Counted from the first letter of the stretch, positions 8,746 through 17,584 are shown. The stretch: 64,000 bases of DNA from Mycolicibacterium septicum DSM 44393 (GCF_000455325.1 NZ_HG322951.1:1774867-1838866), one strand, 5' to 3'. Numbers and translations: made by a program. Notes: a model not told the origin generated them from the sequence alone.

Positions 8746-9174
8746 ATGGCCCCGAAGAAAAAGGTCGCCGGGCTCATCAAGCTGCAGATCCAGGCCGGGC
8801 AGGCCAACCCCGCCCCGCCGGTCGGTCCTGCACTTGGCCAGCACGGCGTCAACATCATGGAGTTCTGCAAGGCGTACAACGCCGCGACCGAGTCGCAGCG
8901 CGGGAACGTCATCCCCGTGGAGATCACCGTCTACGAGGACCGCAGCTTCACTTTCGCACTGAAGACCCCGCCCGCCGCCAGGCTGCTGCTCAAGGCCGCC
9001 GGTGTGCCCAAGGGTTCGGGCGAGCCGCACAAGACCAAGGTCGCCAAGGTGACCTGGGACCAGGTGCGCGAGATCGCTGAGACCAAGAAGGCCGATCTCA
9101 ACGCCAACGACATCGACGCCGCGGCGAAGATCATCGCCGGGACCGCCCGCTCCATGGGCATCACCGTCGAATAA
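8746..9174 (+). CDS. rplK: 50S ribosomal protein L11
   Basis: The 142-residue protein contains the amino-terminal L11 signature [20 protein letters not shown] and the carboxyl-terminal RNA-binding domain ending [19 protein letters not shown]11 forms the GTPase-associated centre with 23S rRNA and L10-L12. The ATG at 8746 is standard. A small GGGCG/CGCCC hairpin lies in the 69-bp gap after nusG. Confidence 0.97.
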   Translation: MAPKKKVAGLIKLQIQAGQANPAPPVGPALGQHGVNIMEFCKAYNAATESQRGNVIPVEITVYEDRSFTFALKTPPAARLLLKAAGVPKGSGEPHKTKVAKVTWDQVREIAETKKADLNANDIDAAAKIIAGTARSMGITVE

Positions 9175-9244
9175 CTCGGAACGCGTGGCAGGGCTGGCAT
9201 CGGCCCGCAGGACCACGACTCCAACAGACACGATTGGATTCACA

Positions 9245-9952
9245 ATGAGCAAGAACAGCAAGGCATACCGCGAAGCCGCGGAGAAGGTCGACCGGGACAA
9301 GCTCTACACCCCGCTCGAGGCCGCGAAGCTGGCCAAGGAGACCTCCTCCAAGAAGCAGGACGCCACCGTCGAGGTCGCCATCCGCCTCGGCGTCGACCCC
9401 CGCAAGGCTGACCAGATGGTCCGCGGCACCGTCAACCTGCCCCACGGCACCGGTAAGACCGCCCGCGTCGCCGTGTTCGCCGTCGGTGAGAAGGCCGAGC
9501 AGGCACTGGCCGCCGGCGCCGACGTCGTCGGCAGCGACGACCTGATCGAGAAGATCCAGGGCGGTTTCCTGGACTTCGACGCCGCGATCGCCACCCCGGA
9601 TCAGATGGCCAAGGTCGGTCGGATCGCCCGCGTGCTGGGCCCGCGCGGTCTGATGCCGAACCCCAAGACCGGCACCGTCACTCCCGATGTCACCAAGGCT
9701 GTGGCCGACATCAAGGGCGGCAAGATCAACTTCCGCGTCGACAAGCAGGCCAACCTGCATTTCGTGATCGGCAAGGCGTCCTTCGACGAGGCCAAGCTGG
9801 CCGAGAACTACGGCGCCGCCCTCGACGAGGTGCTGCGGGCCAAGCCGTCGTCCTCGAAGGGTCGTTACCTCAAGAAGGTGACCGTCTCCACCACCACGGG
9901 CCCGGGCATCCCGGTTGACCCGTCGGTGACCCGGAACTTCACGGAGGCGTAG
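9245..9952 (+). CDS. rplA: 50S ribosomal protein L1
   Basis: The 235-residue protein starts at ATG 9245 ([20 protein letters not shown]) and has the L1 signature [21 protein letters not shown]1 forms the mobile stalk near the ribosomal E site. It is the last gene of the rplKA unit; the next gene is on the opposite strand. Confidence 0.97.
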   Translation: MSKNSKAYREAAEKVDRDKLYTPLEAAKLAKETSSKKQDATVEVAIRLGVDPRKADQMVRGTVNLPHGTGKTARVAVFAVGEKAEQALAAGADVVGSDDLIEKIQGGFLDFDAAIATPDQMAKVGRIARVLGPRGLMPNPKTGTVTPDVTKAVADIKGGKINFRVDKQANLHFVIGKASFDEAKLAENYGAALDEVLRAKPSSSKGRYLKKVTVSTTTGPGIPVDPSVTRNFTEA

Positions 9953-9959
9953 CGCAGCG

Positions 9960-9976
9960 GAGCCGACCATCGGCTC
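9960..9976 (+). terminator. Possible weak terminator hairpin after rplA
   Basis: GAGCCGA at 9960-9966 and TCGGCTC at 9970-9976 form a perfect 7-bp stem with a 3-nt loop, 8 bp after the rplA stop. There is no T-run, so termination is uncertain. Confidence 0.35.
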
Positions 9977-9997
9977 TGTGGCGTAGTCCGTCTGTCC

Positions 9998-10055
9998 AGT
10001 GGCCAGTTACGGCACAAGATTCTCTGAATCGCGTGTCATAACTGGCCATTCGGCG
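9998..10055. repeat. 58-bp imperfect palindromic repeat, copy A
   Basis: The element starts AGTGGCCAGTT and ends TGGCCATTCGGCG. It can fold on itself through TGGCCAGTTA and TAACTGGCCA arms. A second copy of exactly the same length lies at 39099-39156. The left 11 bp are identical in the two copies, and the right 27 bp differ at two positions. Copy A overlaps the 3' end of the ECF sigma gene and supplies its last residues and stop codon. It is probably a dispersed intergenic repeat; function is unknown. Confidence 0.6.
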
Positions 10056-11280
10056 TTTCTGGAGCGCATTCGGCGAGCCGGCGCCGCATGAAGGCCCGGG
10101 CCGGCTCGGACCCGGAGCCTTCGCCCTCAAGTGCGATGCGGTACCAGCGCCGGGCCTCCTCCAAGCGGCCGGCCCGACGCAGAAGATCCGCGCGGATCGG
10201 CGCCACCGCATTGGTGCGGGCCAGCCGCGGATCGTCGGCCACTTCGTCGAGTGCGGCCAGGCCGGCCCCGAAGCCGTCGCGAAAGCCAACGGCGAGTGCG
10301 CGATTGGCGCGCACGACGGGGGAGTCCGTCATCGCGGCCAACCGGTCGTAGGCCAGGCAGATGGTGGCCCAGTCGGTGTGCTGCCAGGTGGGAGCGGTGG
10401 CGTGCAGCGCCGCGATCACCGCTTGCGGGAGATATGTGCCGGGTGCGCCTTCGGCCAAGCGCAACTGCTCCAGGCCCCGCGCGATACGTCCCCGATCCCA
10501 ATGACTGCGGTCCTGCTCGTCCAGCGGTATCAGCGCACCGCCCTCGTCCACCCGGGTGCGACGGCGCGAATCATGCAGCAGCACAAGCGCTGCGAGCGCG
10601 CGGGCATCCTGGTTGTCCGGCATCAACGCGCACAGTTCGCCGGCGAGCCGGACACCCTCGTCGCAGAGTTCGTCGCGGATGGCCGACGGTCCGCCGGTCG
10701 ACCAGTAGCCCTCGGTGAACACCGAATAGATACAGCCGAGCACATGTGGTGTGCGCTCCTCCAGAAGGTCCGGTGGCGGCACCCGCAGCGGGATGTTGGC
10801 CTGCCGAATCTTGTTCTTGGCCCGGGTGATTCGCTGCCCGACGGCGGCGTCGGACTGCAGCAGGGCGCGGGCGATCTCGGTGACGGTGAGCCCCGAGATC
10901 AGCCGCAGCGTGAGGGCCAGCTGCGAACTGCGGTCCAGCGCAGGGTGAGCGCAGGTGAACATCATCCGCAGCTCGTCATCGCGCACCGGGTGCAGCTCGG
11001 CATCGCCGCCCGACGCGCTCACCTGCTCGTACACCGCTGCGAGTTCCTTTCCGGGACGGGAAGATTCACGCCGCAGCCGGTCCAGGGCGCGGTTGCGCGC
11101 CACCGTGATCAACCACGCGCCGGGATTGGCGGGCACACCCTCGGCGGGCCATGTCTGCAGCGCCTGCGCACAGGCCTCCTGGACGGCGTCCTCGGCAACG
11201 GTGAGGTCACCCGACCAGCGGGCGATGGTGGCAACCACCGGGCCCCACTCGCGCCGGAAGACGCCGTCCAGCTGGGTCAC
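10036..11280 (-). CDS. ECF42-type RNA polymerase sigma factor with carboxyl-terminal extension
   Basis: The 414-residue protein has sigma region 2 (about 5-75, including AEDAVQEACAQAL and PGAWLITVARNRALDRLRRE) and region 4 (about 100-170, LTLRLISGLTVTEIARAL). A roughly 240-residue alpha-helical extension follows (VFTEGYW, LAALVLLHDSRR, RANRALAV). This long architecture next to a DGPF/YCII protein is the hallmark of ECF42 sigma factors, which lack a classical anti-sigma factor. The GTG start lies 6 bp after the YCII stop, so both are co-transcribed from the YCII side. The final NGQL residues come from the palindromic repeat. The signal it responds to is unknown. Confidence 0.87.
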   Translation of the reverse strand: MTQLDGVFRREWGPVVATIARWSGDLTVAEDAVQEACAQALQTWPAEGVPANPGAWLITVARNRALDRLRRESSRPGKELAAVYEQVSASGGDAELHPVRDDELRMMFTCAHPALDRSSQLALTLRLISGLTVTEIARALLQSDAAVGQRITRAKNKIRQANIPLRVPPPDLLEERTPHVLGCIYSVFTEGYWSTGGPSAIRDELCDEGVRLAGELCALMPDNQDARALAALVLLHDSRRRTRVDEGGALIPLDEQDRSHWDRGRIARGLEQLRLAEGAPGTYLPQAVIAALHATAPTWQHTDWATICLAYDRLAAMTDSPVVRANRALAVGFRDGFGAGLAALDEVADDPRLARTNAVAPIRADLLRRAGRLEEARRWYRIALEGEGSGSEPARAFMRRRLAECAPETPNGQL

Positions 11281-11286
11281 CGAGGA

Positions 11287-11988
11287 CTACAGGCCCGAGA
11301 CGCCCGCCAACTGGCGGACCTCGATGGCCGATGCGGGGATCATCGACGCCAGTTTGACCGCCTCCTCACGATCGGAGGCACGCAGCACATAGAAGCCGTT
11401 GGCCACCTCGGCACCTTCGATGTAGGGCCCGTCGGTCAGCAGCACCTTGCCGTCGCGCACGCGCACCGTCGTCGCGGTGGTCGGCGGATGCAGCGGCGCG
11501 CCCGACAGCGTCCTGTCGCCGATGGTCTTGGCGAGTTCGCCGTGCTTGGCCGCCTGCGCGTTCCAGTCGTCGGTTCCGGGCGTGTTGACGTCCTCGGGCC
11601 GCTCCAGCAGCAGGGCCAGCCAGTCATTGCCCAGCGGCTGCTCGGGGGCCTGCCAGTGGACCATCGGCCACACCTCGACCGCGCCGAAATGGGCGACCGG
11701 GATTTCGCGGGCCAATGCGAGGGCGTCATCGAGATTGTCGGCCTCGAACACGTAGTAACCGCAGGCGACCTCGGCACCCTCGGCGAACGGGCCGTCGGTG
11801 ACCGTCGGGTTGTCCGGCCCACCGGCGATGCGGGTGGCGGCGGCGGACTTGTCCAGCGCGTCGCCGGCCCGGATCGCCGACGCCGCCTTGGCGTGGAAAG
11901 CCTGGAAGGCAGCCATGCCCTCGGCTGCCTCGTCGGGGGCGAGTTCCACGTCGCGGCTGATCAGTAAAGCGAAGTAATGCATCGTCAT
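11287..11988 (-). CDS. Double YCII/DGPF domain protein, partner of the ECF42 sigma factor
   Basis: The 233-residue protein contains two YCII-like domains in tandem. The first has VTDGPFAEGAEVACGYYVF and the second LTDGPYIEGAEVANGFYVL, so the eponymous DGPF motif is present once as DGPF and once as DGPY. Single-domain DGPF proteins are the usual ECF42 partners; here a duplication and fusion has occurred. The biochemical role is not known, and YCII folds resemble small dimeric alpha/beta-barrel enzymes. It is the first gene of a two-gene unit with the sigma factor, starting at ATG 11986-11988. Confidence 0.83.
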   Translation of the reverse strand: MTMHYFALLISRDVELAPDEAAEGMAAFQAFHAKAASAIRAGDALDKSAAATRIAGGPDNPTVTDGPFAEGAEVACGYYVFEADNLDDALALAREIPVAHFGAVEVWPMVHWQAPEQPLGNDWLALLLERPEDVNTPGTDDWNAQAAKHGELAKTIGDRTLSGAPLHPPTTATTVRVRDGKVLLTDGPYIEGAEVANGFYVLRASDREEAVKLASMIPASAIEVRQLAGVSGL

Positions 11989-12074
11989 CTCCCGGCGTCA
12001 GCGAGTGGGAACCCTCTGTTCCACTCTCTACCTATCCGACGAACGACGGTGCCGGGATCCGACAGACCGCGCGA

Positions 12075-12104
12075 GATTACTTCTGACTACTTCTCGCTAC
12101 TTCT
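12075..12104 (-). repeat. Three tandem 10-bp units across a stop codon
   Basis: On the minus strand the units AGAAGTAGCG, AGAAGTAGTC and AGAAGTAATC follow one another. The first contains the last Lys codon and TAG stop of the methyltransferase gene at 12097-12957. It looks like a small tandem duplication of the gene end. Confidence 0.45.
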
Positions 12105-12957
12105 GCAGCGTGAACTGATGCACGCTGATGTGGCCCGAGGCGAAGTACTTCTGGCAGCCGTTGAGGTACTTGTCGTAGCGGTCGTAGACCTCTTGGCCCT
12201 GGATCGCGATGGCCTCGTCCTTGTGGGCCTCGAGCGCGTCGGCCCAGATCTTGAGGGTCCGGACGTAGTGCGGTCCGATCTCCTGCAGCTGGGTGACCTT
12301 GAACCCGGCCTCGGTCGCCTTTTCCTCCTCCATCGTCACCGAGGGCAGCCGGCCGCCGGGGAAGATCTCGGTCATGATGAACCGGGCGAACCGGGCGTCG
12401 TCGAACGTCATGTGCAGGCCGAGCTTCTGGCCCTGCCGCAGGTCGAACCCCGTGATGTTGTGCAGCAGCATGGTGCCGTCGTCGGGCAGCGCGTTGTAGG
12501 CCGTCTCGAAGAACGCCGGATACCGCTCGAATCCGAAATGCTCGAACGCGCCGATCGACACGATGCGGTCGACCTTGTCGTTGAATTCTTCCCAGCCCTG
12601 CAGCCGAACCTCGACATTGCGCTCGGTGGGCACCTTGGAGAGCTTTTCGATGGCGTATTCACGCTGCTCGCCACTCAGCGTCAGGCCGATGACATTGACG
12701 TCGTACTTCTCGATCGCCCGCGCCATGCACGCGCCCCAGCCGCAGCCGATGTCCAGCAGCGTCATCCCCGGTTCGAGGCCCAGCTTGCCGAGCGCCAGAT
12801 CGAACTTCGCGATCTGGGCCTCGTCGCCGGTCATGTCCTCGCGCTCGAAATAGCCGCATGTATAGCCCATTGTCGGGCCTAGAAACAGTTCGTAGAATTC
12901 GTTGGAAATGTCGTAGATCGACTGCAGTTCTTCATATTTCGGTGTCAATTTGGACAT
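12097..12957 (-). CDS. SAM-dependent mycolic acid/cyclopropane fatty acid methyltransferase (UmaA/MmaA type)
   Basis: The 286-residue protein belongs to the CmaA/MmaA/UmaA family that modifies mycolic acid double bonds using S-adenosylmethionine. It shows the SAM-binding motif LLDIGCGWGACMARAIEKYDV, the active-site stretch IVSIGAFEHFG, the substrate-channel TEIFPGGRLPSVTM and a typical end (HISVHQFTLQK). The segment PTERNVEVRLQGWEEF resembles UmaA more than CmaA. Both Glu and His of FEHFG are retained, so it should be active. It is adjacent to a second family member in the same direction, reduced from the four-gene mmaA cluster of M. tuberculosis. The exact product is unclear. Confidence 0.87.
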   Translation of the reverse strand: MSKLTPKYEELQSIYDISNEFYELFLGPTMGYTCGYFEREDMTGDEAQIAKFDLALGKLGLEPGMTLLDIGCGWGACMARAIEKYDVNVIGLTLSGEQREYAIEKLSKVPTERNVEVRLQGWEEFNDKVDRIVSIGAFEHFGFERYPAFFETAYNALPDDGTMLLHNITGFDLRQGQKLGLHMTFDDARFARFIMTEIFPGGRLPSVTMEEEKATEAGFKVTQLQEIGPHYVRTLKIWADALEAHKDEAIAIQGQEVYDRYDKYLNGCQKYFASGHISVHQFTLQK

Positions 12958-13142
12958 ATTCGATATGCTCCAAGCCTTAGAGTTCTCCCCGCGGATCTCA
13001 GGGTACCGCAGCCATCGGCCACCATCCTGTTGCCGCTACCGTCAATGAATTTCGTCGGCAAACAAAATTCCCTCGCAGCAAGAGAATTTGTCCGGCGTTG
13101 CCTGCGGAGATGCCTCGGGTGGTGTCTCGTTGGCGAAGGAAA

Positions 13143-14021
13143 TCAACCCGCGACATGCAGGGTGAACTGATTGACGTCGATGTACCCGGTCCGGAAGCTG
13201 CTCGCGCAGCCCGTCAGGTAGCGCATGTACCGGTCGTAGACTTCCTGCGACTGGATCGCGATGGCCTCGTCGCGACGTTCCTGCAGGTTGGCTGCCCAGA
13301 TGTCGAGGGTGCGCGCATAGTGCGACTGCAGGGACTGCCGCCGGGTCAGGGTGAACGCGGCCCGGGCGGAGTGCTCCTCGACCATCTCGATCGACGGCAG
13401 CCGCCCACCGGGGAAGATCTCGGTCACCATGAACTTGACGAACCGGGCGAATTCGAACGACAGCGGCATCCCGCGGTCGATGATCTGCTGCGGTTTCAAT
13501 CCGGTGATCGTGTGCAAGAGCATCACGCCGTCGGTGGGCAGGGCATCGTGGGCGAAGCGGAAGAAGTCGTCGTAGCGGTCGTGGCCGAAATGTTCGAACG
13601 CGCCGATCGAGACGATGCGATCCACGGGCTGGTCGAACTGTTCCCAGCCGGCCAGCAGCACCTGCTTGGAGCGGGGGCTTTCGGACTCGTCGAACCTCCG
13701 CTGCACATGGGCGGCCTGGTTGCGGCTGAGGGTGAGGCCGACGACGTTGACGTCGTAGCGCTCGATCGCGCGCATAACCGTTGCGCCCCAACCACATCCG
13801 ACATCGAGCAAGGTCATCCCCGGTTGTAGACCGAGCTTGCCCAATGCCAGGTCGATCTTCGCCAGCTGGGCTTCCTCGAGCGACATGTCCTCGCGCTCGA
13901 AGTACGCGCAGCTATAAGTCCTGCTCGCGTCCAGGAAGAGCGCGAAAAAATCGTCGGACAGGTCGTAATGGGCTTGTACGTCGTCGAAATGGGGTTTGAG
14001 TTGGTCAGGATTTTTGGCCAT
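13143..14021 (-). CDS. SAM-dependent cyclopropane mycolic acid synthase family methyltransferase (CmaA/MmaA type)
   Basis: The 292-residue paralogue of the neighbouring gene contains LLDVGCGWGATVMRAIERYD (SAM-binding), QVLLAGWEQFDQPVDRIVSI, GAFEHFGHDRYDDFF, TEIFPGGRLPSIEM and the end GYIDVNQFTLHVAG. These are close to cyclopropane mycolic acid synthases, which turn a cis double bond of meromycolate into a cyclopropane or methyl-branched group. The ATG at 14019-14021 is used. The two paralogues are separated by 185 bp without a gene, so each may have its own promoter. Confidence 0.87.
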   Translation of the reverse strand: MAKNPDQLKPHFDDVQAHYDLSDDFFALFLDASRTYSCAYFEREDMSLEEAQLAKIDLALGKLGLQPGMTLLDVGCGWGATVMRAIERYDVNVVGLTLSRNQAAHVQRRFDESESPRSKQVLLAGWEQFDQPVDRIVSIGAFEHFGHDRYDDFFRFAHDALPTDGVMLLHTITGLKPQQIIDRGMPLSFEFARFVKFMVTEIFPGGRLPSIEMVEEHSARAAFTLTRRQSLQSHYARTLDIWAANLQERRDEAIAIQSQEVYDRYMRYLTGCASSFRTGYIDVNQFTLHVAG

Positions 14022-14191
14022 GCGGCGCCTATCGGGAGGAGTCCCACCGGCGAGAGCTGCGCTATGCCACGTCTTGACCTAGCCGCCCCCCCAGACTGCT
14101 GCACTGAAGCGTAGATGCAGTTCGGCCAGCTACCGAGTTTTCAGGCCCCGGCAAAGGGGTGATCGCGATATTAACGTTGCGGATGCAGAAA

Positions 14192-15118
14192 CTAGGCGGA
14201 GTCGGCGAAGTTCGTCTTGAGCTCGCCGACGATCTCGTCCCACACCGGTTCCGGTAGCTCGTGGCCCATCCCGTCGATCAACACGAGGCGGGCACCGGCG
14301 ATCGCGCGGGCCACCGCGCGGCCGCCGAACGGTCGCATCAGCCGGTCGGAGCGACCGTGGATCACCACGGTCGGCGCGCTGATCCGCTTGTCGTGGTGGC
14401 GCAGGCTGCCGCTGCCGAGAATGGCATCGAAATGCCGGGCGATGCCGGCGGGGTAGTAGGCGCGGTCGTACAGCTCGGCGGCCTGGGCCCGGATCTCCTC
14501 TTCGGGAGTGGGGTAGCCGGGGCTGCCGTTGATCCTGCTGATCCGAACGGCGTTGTCGATGATGGCTTCTCGCGACGAATTCGCGGGCGGGCCGGTGATC
14601 ACCGACAGCAGCTGCTTGATGCCGGGCGGCGGCAGCAGCGGCTGGTTGTTGCTGGAGAAGATCACCGCCAGCGACTTGGTGCGCTGCGCGTACCGGGCCG
14701 CGAACACCTGGGCGATCATGCCGCCCATCGAGCCGCCGACGATGTGGGCGTTGTCGATGTCGAGGTGATCGAGCAGGGCGGCAGCGTCATCGGCGACGTC
14801 TTCGAGCGTGTAGACCGACGGACTGCGCAGGCCCAGAAACGACCGGGCCATCCGCACCGACAGCGGGGAGTCCACCCGCCGGCCGGACAACTTTGTGGAC
14901 AGGCCCACGTCACGGTTGTCGTACCGGATGACCCGCAACCCCTGGCTCACCAGTTTTTCGCAGAAACCGGTGCGCCACAACAGCATCTGCGCACCCAGGC
15001 CCATGATCAGCAGCACGGCCGGATCGTTCGGGTCACCCATGTCCTCGTAGTAGAGGTCGACGTCGCCGGGTTCCGCGGATGACTTGGCGAATCCGGACCG
15101 CACCTTCATGCCGGCCAC
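14192..15118 (-). CDS. lipG: Alpha/beta hydrolase, LipG-like
   Basis: The 308-residue alpha/beta-hydrolase has the oxyanion stretch LIMGLGAQMLLW, the nucleophile elbow VGGSMGGMIAQ, an acid region PTVVIHGRSDRLM and the catalytic histidine in GMGHELPE. It has no signal peptide. It probably acts as a lipase, esterase or thioesterase; the natural substrate is unknown. It starts with GTG immediately after the TGA of the UbiB-like gene, and lies beside the mycolate methyltransferases as in other mycobacteria, which suggests a role in envelope lipid metabolism. Confidence 0.85.
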   Translation of the reverse strand: MAGMKVRSGFAKSSAEPGDVDLYYEDMGDPNDPAVLLIMGLGAQMLLWRTGFCEKLVSQGLRVIRYDNRDVGLSTKLSGRRVDSPLSVRMARSFLGLRSPSVYTLEDVADDAAALLDHLDIDNAHIVGGSMGGMIAQVFAARYAQRTKSLAVIFSSNNQPLLPPPGIKQLLSVITGPPANSSREAIIDNAVRISRINGSPGYPTPEEEIRAQAAELYDRAYYPAGIARHFDAILGSGSLRHHDKRISAPTVVIHGRSDRLMRPFGGRAVARAIAGARLVLIDGMGHELPEPVWDEIVGELKTNFADSA

Positions 15119-16495
15119 TCAGTCCTCGATCCCGTCGTCGGGACCGGCTGAATCCTTGTGTTCGCGGCTGATATCCACCATGAAGTTGGCGAAGTACCCG
15201 GTGAGCTGGGGGTCGTTCATCATCTGCCACGTCGGTGCCAGCAGCTTCATGTAGCGCTCGACGTAGAGGAACTGCTTGCCGATCAACACCAGTTCGCGGG
15301 GCAGTTTGACGTCGTAGGCATCGGCCAGCGCCGAGAGTTGCTTGCCGATTTCGGCGTAGGACATATCCCCGAGCGACTTCATCGTGAGCGGGGTAGCGAA
15401 CTTTTCCAGGTCCTTGGCGGCCTGCGCTTCGGGCTTCACCGTCCCCACCGCCCCCATCAGCACCACGATCTTGCCCGCGGCCGCATGGTCCTTCTTGACC
15501 AGCAGCGCGAACACGAGCTCACGCAACAGCCACCGGGTCCGCGGGTCGATGCGGCCCATGATGCCGAAGTCGAAGAACACGATCTTGCCCGCGTCGTCGA
15601 CGTACAGATTGCCCGCGTGCAGGTCGCCGTGGAACAGGCCGTGCTTGAGGCCGCCCTCGAACACGCTGAACAGCAGGGCCTTGACCAGCTCGGTGCCGTC
15701 GAAGCCCTTCTTGCGGATGGCGGCCACGTCGTCGATACGCACGCCGGTGACCCGTTCCATCGTCAGCACCCGCTGGCTGGTCAGGTCCCAGTACACCTGG
15801 GGTACCCGGATGTTCTCGCCGAGCGGGGAGGCGTGCATGTGTGACACCCACGCGTCCATCGACTGGGCCTCCAACCGGAAGTCGAGCTCCTCGGCCAGAT
15901 TGTCGGCGAAGTCGGCGACCACATCCTGAGCGGACAGCCGCCGGCCCAGCTTGGCGAGCTCCACGAGCTGCGCGCCCCGTTTGAGGATCTGCAGGTCGGC
16001 GGCGACGCGGCGACGGATTCCGGGGCGCTGGATCTTGACCACGACCTCCTCGCCGCTGTGCAGCGTGGCGTAGTGCACCTGCGCGATCGAGGCCGACGCG
16101 AACGGCTTCTCGTCGAAACTCTTGAACAGGTTCGTGGGCTCGTCGCCGAGTTCCTCGACGAAGAGTTTGTGCACCTCGTCGGTGTCGGCCGGTGGCACTC
16201 GGTCGAGCAGGCTGCGGAATTCGCGGCTCAGCGGCTCACCGAAGGCGCCGGGGCTCGACGCGATGATCTGGCCGAACTTGACGTACGTGGGACCCAGGTC
16301 GGAGAAGGTCTGCGGCACCTGCTTGATGATCTTGTGCTGCAGGGACCCTTTGCCGAACATGTTGGCGGCGACGCGGACCCCGGTACGGGTGATCTGCCAT
16401 CCGGTGGCGCCGATACGGGCGGCCTCCACAGGCAGCGGCACCCGGCTCAACCTGGCGACCTCGCGGTGCTTGGTTTTCGGCGGCGTAGTGCTCAT
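15119..16495 (-). CDS. ABC1/UbiB-family atypical kinase-like protein
   Basis: The 458-residue protein shows the UbiB signatures in order: KFGQ near residue 73, the alanine-rich ASASIAQVH loop replacing the canonical glycine loop, VKIQRPG with the nucleotide-binding lysine, HGDLHAGNLYV as catalytic loop, and FFDFGIMG as metal-binding DFG. UbiB/ADCK proteins are ATPases that aid membrane lipid or quinone biosynthesis. In this genus, which makes menaquinone, the exact substrate is unknown. The gene is directly coupled to lipG (no bases between stop and start), so both should be co-transcribed. Confidence 0.88.
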   Translation of the reverse strand: MSTTPPKTKHREVARLSRVPLPVEAARIGATGWQITRTGVRVAANMFGKGSLQHKIIKQVPQTFSDLGPTYVKFGQIIASSPGAFGEPLSREFRSLLDRVPPADTDEVHKLFVEELGDEPTNLFKSFDEKPFASASIAQVHYATLHSGEEVVVKIQRPGIRRRVAADLQILKRGAQLVELAKLGRRLSAQDVVADFADNLAEELDFRLEAQSMDAWVSHMHASPLGENIRVPQVYWDLTSQRVLTMERVTGVRIDDVAAIRKKGFDGTELVKALLFSVFEGGLKHGLFHGDLHAGNLYVDDAGKIVFFDFGIMGRIDPRTRWLLRELVFALLVKKDHAAAGKIVVLMGAVGTVKPEAQAAKDLEKFATPLTMKSLGDMSYAEIGKQLSALADAYDVKLPRELVLIGKQFLYVERYMKLLAPTWQMMNDPQLTGYFANFMVDISREHKDSAGPDDGIED

Positions 16496-16547
16496 AGCTG
16501 CAGTGTCTCAAAGGCCACGGTGCGGCCAAAAACATCTGTGCCGTGAG

Positions 16548-17543
16548 TCACACCGATGCGAAACTCTCTTCGACCGCTTCGCGGCTGAGAATCGGGTCGC
16601 TGCCGGGCACGTAGGAGGGCTCGGTGTGCGGCACGGTGGTGCCGCCGGCGACCCGCTTCTGCGCCGCCCGGAACTCCATCGTGGTGCCCGCCGCGGTGTG
16701 CAGTCCGTTGATGATCGACCACACCAGAGCCCGCCGGCCCGCCCGTTCGATCGGCTTCGGATCGGTGTGCCCGATCAGCTGCTTGGCCCACGTCGGCATG
16801 GTGTCGCGGATCGCCCAGTCCACGGCGCTCTGCGGCATCGGCAGGTTGGGGCCGGTGGCCATGGCGGCCCCGTGGGTGAGCGCCAGCTTGGGCAGGTAGG
16901 AGTGCAGGCAATCCAGGGTCTCGGCCTTGGTTTCCGGCAGGTCGGTGCCGCCGAGGGCATGTCCGACGCGGATGAACTCCCCGTAATAACGGTCGAGTTT
17001 CTTACCGCGCAACGGGTTCGGGTGGTAGATCTCGTGCGCGGTGGCCAGCCCCCACACCACGGTCGCGTAGTTCCAGCGCAGCCAGTCCGGATCGTCGGCG
17101 TCGTAGGCCGCGCCGTCGGGGCGGGTGCCCTTGATGGTGTGGTGCATGGCGCGCACGGTCTTGGCCACCCGTTCGGCGGTCTCCGTGTTGCCGTAGGCGG
17201 TGCCGATGAAGAACGCGATGGAGTGGCCCAGCCGGACGGCTGCGCCCTGCGGGTCGATGACCGGAATGGCCGTGCCGTTCTCGTCGCGCTTGACCAGGCG
17301 CGAATGGTGCATGCCCATCCAATAGATCGACGGATCGAGGCGTTCGATGAAGGCCGCGCACTGCAGGCCGAAGATCAGCGCCTCGGTGTGGGAGTGGACA
17401 TGCCAGACGGCGCTGCCCGGACCGAACCATCCCGGATCGCCCGCCGGCCCGGCGAACTCCATGCCACGGAAGTAGTGCTGACGAATGTCCTTGTCGAACT
17501 TCCGCTGCAGCATCTGCTCGAGCACCTGGTGCGGCATGTCCAC
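16548..17543 (-). CDS. MpaB-family (DUF2236) oxygenase-like protein
   Basis: The 331-residue protein matches the DUF2236/MpaB family, which includes the rubber oxygenase Lcp and mycophenolic acid oxygenase and may bind heme b. Family landmarks are GPGSAVWHVHSHTEALIFG, MHHTIKGTRPDGAAYDADDP, WLRWNYATVVWG and the later LALTHGAAMATGPNLP. The substrate is unknown. It is transcribed away from a TetR gene, with a good inverted repeat between them, so it is probably the regulator's target. The ATG at 17541-17543 was taken as start; another ATG two codons later is possible. Confidence 0.8.
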   Translation of the reverse strand: MDMPHQVLEQMLQRKFDKDIRQHYFRGMEFAGPAGDPGWFGPGSAVWHVHSHTEALIFGLQCAAFIERLDPSIYWMGMHHSRLVKRDENGTAIPVIDPQGAAVRLGHSIAFFIGTAYGNTETAERVAKTVRAMHHTIKGTRPDGAAYDADDPDWLRWNYATVVWGLATAHEIYHPNPLRGKKLDRYYGEFIRVGHALGGTDLPETKAETLDCLHSYLPKLALTHGAAMATGPNLPMPQSAVDWAIRDTMPTWAKQLIGHTDPKPIERAGRRALVWSIINGLHTAAGTTMEFRAAQKRVAGGTTVPHTEPSYVPGSDPILSREAVEESFASV

Positions 17544-17554
17544 CGTGGACCCCC

Positions 17555-17578
17555 TTCTGGTTACGTCTGTAGCCAGAA
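17555..17578. promoter_or_regulatory. Candidate TetR operator between the MpaB-like and TetR genes
   Basis: TTCTGGTTAC at 17555-17564 is repeated inverted as GTAGCCAGAA at 17569-17578, with one mismatch in 10 bp and a 4-bp spacer. It sits in the 76-bp divergent intergenic region, where a TetR autorepressor would control both genes. A shorter CCAGA/TCTGG dyad lies at 17601-17615. Confidence 0.5.
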
Positions 17579-17584
17579 TACATT

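Noticed and set aside
12097..14021. Possibility of a single broken methyltransferase gene
   Set aside because: Both neighbouring frames are full length with complete SAM-binding and active-site motifs, so they are paralogues.
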